Assembly (NCBI RefSeq): GCF_040712315.1
Contig: NC_134013.1
Location: forward strand, 84,512,001 to 84,576,000
From: Castanea sativa
Taxonomy: Eukaryota; Streptophyta; Magnoliopsida; Fagales; Fagaceae
Direction of reading: 5' to 3'
DNA: 64,000 nt
Positions 60,301 through 64,000 of this stretch are shown piece after piece. Position numbers and translations under genes: made by a program. Below the pieces are notes generated by a model, which saw only the letters and a list, made by a program, of their open reading frames with translations, had not been told where the DNA came from and searched no databases. Each line of letters starts with the position of its first letter. The stretch's first letter is position 1.

Positions 60301-61396
60301 GACTATGCTCCATTATTATACTCTCACTTTTCTTCAAAAATACAAAAGAGCTTCTGTGTAAATTTGGAGAGAGCTTTAATAATTGCAATCTATCATTCAT
60401 ATTATCCACATAGCGAGCATGGAATTGGTGACATACGATAGAACTCAAAATTTGTAAACAAAAGCATCTTTCTATCTTTAAAGCTCGTGGAGTTTCTTAT
60501 CTATGAATTTTTTTGAGAAAAGCTTCTATCTATAATTAGATGAACTTTCCTTATCAAAGCTTGGCCTACGTTGATGTTAAACCATAATCAATAAAAAATT
60601 TAAAAGCTATCATTATAAGTGAAGGGACACAATGACTGTTATTCTATGTTTCGGAATAGATTAAATAGCATGGAAGTGCTTGTTTGAAGCATGAAATCAT
60701 TGACATATATAGTTTTGTTCATATGAATGCATCATCAATTTCTTGTAGCATTTCTTCTCTCATTTCTAATTAACTTGAAAATGTGGTGCATTTTTCTGTT
60801 GAAGAAAAGTCACATTATTATGCAAATCACCTTACGCTTAAATAGCACAAAGCGTGAAGATAGACAGTGCCATTACAGCAACATCCATTAGGGTCATTAT
60901 CGCACATTCTCCTTGTAATGAACTGTTTTCAAATCAAATGGCCCATTCTATTCATTTGAATAGATCAAAGATGTTGCTTACCTAAGAAACTTTGCAGAAA
61001 CTATTGCTTTGACAAATTAAAGTGATCCAACTATAGCGATAAATGGAAATCTCCGAAAAATCCATTTCAGGGTTCTTGTGGTTGAAGGTTGTTCGAACAG
61101 AAAAAAATTCGTGGATTCAAAGTGGATCGTACCAATAATTGTGACCTGCATTTCGTGCTTGAGGTCAATTCAAAACATTCCTATTATAATTATCTAAACA
61201 AGTCTAGGTCTAGCTAAGAGTCGGACCTTTTTCTTCCATATAAAGTTTTGAAAGTCGTAACTCATAAGGTTTATGTTTCTGGCTAGAATTGGACCATGTG
61301 GATTATTAGCTTGATTCGTGAATTTTCATGGGAGAAATTTGTGTTGGTTGTTGAATTTTAGTGTGTAGAGTACCCCATATAATGATTAATCTTTAA
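57330..61396. other. GDU 3' UTR and long spacer
   Basis: The first roughly 300 bases are probably GDU 3' UTR. Beyond that no exon or transposon terminus is recognised; the ORFs at 58503-58703 and 60263-60448 are minus-strand noise. Confidence 0.5.
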
Positions 61397-61482
61397 ATGT
61401 GTGTATCACATTGTATGCAATTTTTTTTGGGTAGATATAGTAAGATTTTAGTTTATAGTATTCAATCTATTGAAAGTAAGAA

Positions 61483-61666
61483 GAAAACCATTCAGGACCA
61501 AACCAAGTGTAAAGACAGAGCAAATAGAGCAGCAGTAATGAATACGGATCAAATAGCTAAAATACAAGGTGATTGGGCTAGTGCAGAGTTGCTTGAGTTA
61601 ATTGAAGCAGTCCCTCACCATGAGTATTTCATCCACAATTCTGAAGAAGTTATGCCACGTGGATAG
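61483..61666 (+). other. Unassigned ORF fragment beside the copia LTR
   Basis: The second half of this frame reads like protein (DQIAKIQGDWASAELLELIE), unlike the low-complexity start at 61397. It ends in a TAG about where the copia LTR may begin. I do not recognise the family. It may be a gene or transposon fragment interrupted by the copia insertion. Confidence 0.3.
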
Positions 61667-61901
61667 AAGAGTCAGATACAGATATGGTTTGGACAGTTTT
61701 ACCCTTTACATGTGGACAAGTGGTTAGGATTGATTGTAATTGTTTTTTTTTTTTCTTATTTTCCGGAGTTAATTACTTTCTTCTGCTTACTTAGATTGTA
61801 TATATAAGAGTAGATATGAGTTATATTTCATTCATTGTATTCCATTTTTCCCAATCAATAAAACATAGATTCTATTTAGAGAGACGGTTCTAGAATTTAC
61901 A
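61653..61901 (+). repeat. Probable 5' LTR of a Ty1/copia element (left edge uncertain)
   Basis: It ends ...GAATTTACA directly before the primer-binding site and contains a TATATATAAG box at 61799. The first TG compatible with an LTR start that I chose is at 61653. The 3' LTR lies outside the window, so the left edge cannot be verified. Confidence 0.55.
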
Positions 61902-61913
61902 TGGTATCAGAGC
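61902..61913 (+). other. Primer-binding site (tRNA-Met type)
   Basis: TGGTATCAGAGC immediately after the LTR end. Confidence 0.92.
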
Positions 61914-61929
61914 TCAGAGAAGCACAACA

Positions 61930-64000
61930 ATGGCTTCCATTGAGTCAACCAATCCATATGAACCAGTTCCTTTTCAACATACACAATCTGCTTCGAATTC
62001 CAACAATGATTCTGCTACTACTACTCCTTCCAGTCCCTATTTCCTTAGTTCAAGTGAAAATCCAAGGAGTATCTTGGTTACACAACCACTCCTTGGAATG
62101 AATAACTATCAATCACGGTCCAAAGCAATGATTCTTGCTCTCACAGCGAAGAAGAAAATTGGTTTTGTTAACGCAAAGATCACAAAACCAGATTTGGATT
62201 CGCCATTATATGAAGATTGGAAGAGCTGTAACACAATGGTGTTGTCTTGGATGATCAATTCCATGCATGTGGATGTATCTAGTAGCATCATGTACTATGA
62301 AACAGCTAGGGAGATGTGGATCGAGTTGCAGAACCTCTTCTTACAAGGCAATGGTCCCAAAATTTATAACTTGCAGAAGGAAATTTCTCACATTGCACAA
62401 AATCAGATGTCTGTGACAGAGTATTACACGAAGTTCAAGAGGCTTTGGGATCAATTACTCAACTATGAACCCCTTCCAAAGTGTTCTTGTGGTGCTATGA
62501 AGCTGCTGAGTGCATCACACAACAAGGCTTATGTCATAAGGTTCCTAATGAGACTTAATGAGAATTTTGAGACTTTACGCAGTCAAATTCTCACATATGA
62601 TCCTTTTCCTTTGACGAGCAAGGTGTATTCTTTAGTTCTACAAGAAGAATCACATAAAGGCCTTGGTAATGGAGGTTCCAGAGCAAGTCAGACTGACATG
62701 GTAGCAATGTATGCCAGTTCAAAGAACAATTCAGGAAACAATGCTTGGAACAAAGGAAATTTTGCACACATTGTAACATCCTAGGACATACCATTAAGAA
62801 ATGTTATAAATACATGGATATCCACCAGGATATAAGCCTAAAAAGAAAGGGAATGTTGCTGCAAATCAGGTTTCTTCAACTCTGAGCAGTGGAGCAGAAG
62901 CTTCTTCAAGTGGAAACAATTTGTGTCCTATCTCTATGGCACAATGTGAGCAACTACTAGCATACCTTACAACTGGATCTGGAGTTGGAGAGGTACATCA
63001 TGTAGCTACTATGAGGGCTTTAGGTTTGGTTGGTGGTGAAGGAAATCTTGGTGGAGGTCTTGAAGTGGGTTCTTCATAGCCACAAAACAATCTTGCTTCT
63101 TGCTCTAATGTTATGTCAGGTATCACTTCCAACATACCTTATGTTCCAAACTTATCACATTCTATCTTTTCTGCCAAAGTTGTCAATAAAAATGTGTTTA
63201 GTAAATCAGATTGGGTCATAGATACAGGAGCTACAGGCCATATGGTATATTCTGTATCTTGTTTCACTTCCATTACTGCTACTATCAATACACATGTTAA
63301 TCTTCCTAATGGAGAAGTAGCCTTAGTCACACACATAGGGACTGTTAGGATTTCAGAAAGTCTTTTACTACATAATGTCCTATGTGTTCCTTCATTTGCT
63401 TTCAATCTCATTTCTGTCAATCAATGGACAAGATCTATCCTTTGTTGTTTCATATTTTTTGGAAACCTACGCTTTATCCAGGACTTTGCTCCCTAGAGCA
63501 CGATTGGTCTGGGTAAGGAGATCAATGGTTTGTACTTGCTGCAAAAGAGAGAGTCAACTTCAACCTCAAACTATTTGTCAGCTTCTGTTTCATTTTCTGT
63601 CAAGATATCCACCTTGCATATGGCATACTAGGTTATGGCATTTTTCTGATGCAAAGTTAGCCTTATTGAATAAGAACAATGTATCTTTTCTTAATTCTAA
63701 TAAAAAGTTTCATTGTGAAACCTGCCCTCTTGCAAAACAGAAAAGGTTACCTTTTAATCCTAGTTCACATATCTCAAATGAATGCTTTGCTTTAATTCAT
63801 TGTGATTTATGGGAATTGTTTTTTGTTTCTACCATTGATGGTTGCAAGTTTTTCTTGACTATTGTAGATGATTGTTCAAGGTGCACTTGGGTATATTTGT
63901 TGAAACATAAGTCCCAAACACAATTTTACCTATAGCAGTTTTGTACAATAGTTGAAACTCAATTTGGAAATAAGGTAAAATGCCTTAGGACAGATAATGG
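61930..64000 (+). pseudogene. Ty1/copia gag-pol, decayed, truncated by window end
   Basis: Gag starts at 61930 (MASIESTNPYEPV) with the copia N-terminal region and a gag core (EMWIELQNLF near 62312, KFKRLWDQL near 62434). The zinc knuckle at 62763-62804 (CTHCNILGHTIKKC) is out of frame with upstream gag by one lost base, and another frameshift follows within 20 bases. A TAG at 63077-63079 precedes protease, whose active site reads DTGA (63221). The pre-integrase zinc-binding region has WHTRLWH and CETC (63620-63730). The integrase core starts with HCDLW (63800) and VDDCSR; an in-frame TAG lies at 63933. The window ends at RTDNG, the second catalytic Asp. RT and RNase H would lie beyond. Confidence 0.88.

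Overview
This is nuclear DNA from a flowering plant. It is AT-rich, genes are sparse and interrupted by GT-AG introns, and plant-specific transposons of nearly every class are present. The protein matches (SmE, GLUTAMINE DUMPER, GLR, L1-type LINE) point to a eudicot. The LINE and SINE style suggests a woody rosid, perhaps Fagales, but that is an impression and not proven here.

Layout. 1-3513: AT-rich spacer with a Helitron-like 5' end near 1600. 3514-10766: a complete but decayed LTR element with 837-bp LTRs. It carries gag and a downstream env-like ORF but no protease, integrase, RT or RNase H. 11924-13170 (minus): C-terminal remnant of a glutamate receptor-like gene. About 13560-18227 and 26419-26600: a decayed L1-type LINE, split in its RNase H domain by a second pol-less LTR element (18228-26418) built on the same plan as the first. 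27783-37633: the gene for spliceosomal protein SmE, six exons, 88 residues. Its third intron is 9.2 kb and holds LINE pieces, an RTE remnant, three SINEs and two non-autonomous hAT elements. 37634-48992: spacer with a LINE tail, a SINE and a 2-kb CACTA-like element. 48993-50493: a Pack-MULE with long TIRs, a perfect 9-bp target duplication and a captured DnaJ J-domain fragment. 51787-51944: a 158-bp foldback MITE with a perfect 9-bp target duplication. 53812-54110: a degenerate tandem repeat. 56787-57329: an intact single-exon GLUTAMINE DUMPER gene. 61.6-64 kb: the 5' part of a decayed Ty1/copia element running off the window.

Only SmE and the GDU gene look like functional host genes, and they have no evident functional link. 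SmE acts in the snRNP core of the spliceosome; GDU proteins promote amino-acid export at membranes.

The most interesting material is the pair of pol-less, Sirevirus-like elements and the Pack-MULE. Each pol-less element keeps a broken gag, an env-like ORF (intact in the second copy), several polypurine tracts, and palindrome clusters both in the LTRs and ahead of the env-like ORF. In the second copy a candidate splice acceptor abuts the ORF start. Boundaries, target duplications, splice sites, motifs and frames were read from the sequence; family names rest on recall of the families and no database search was possible.
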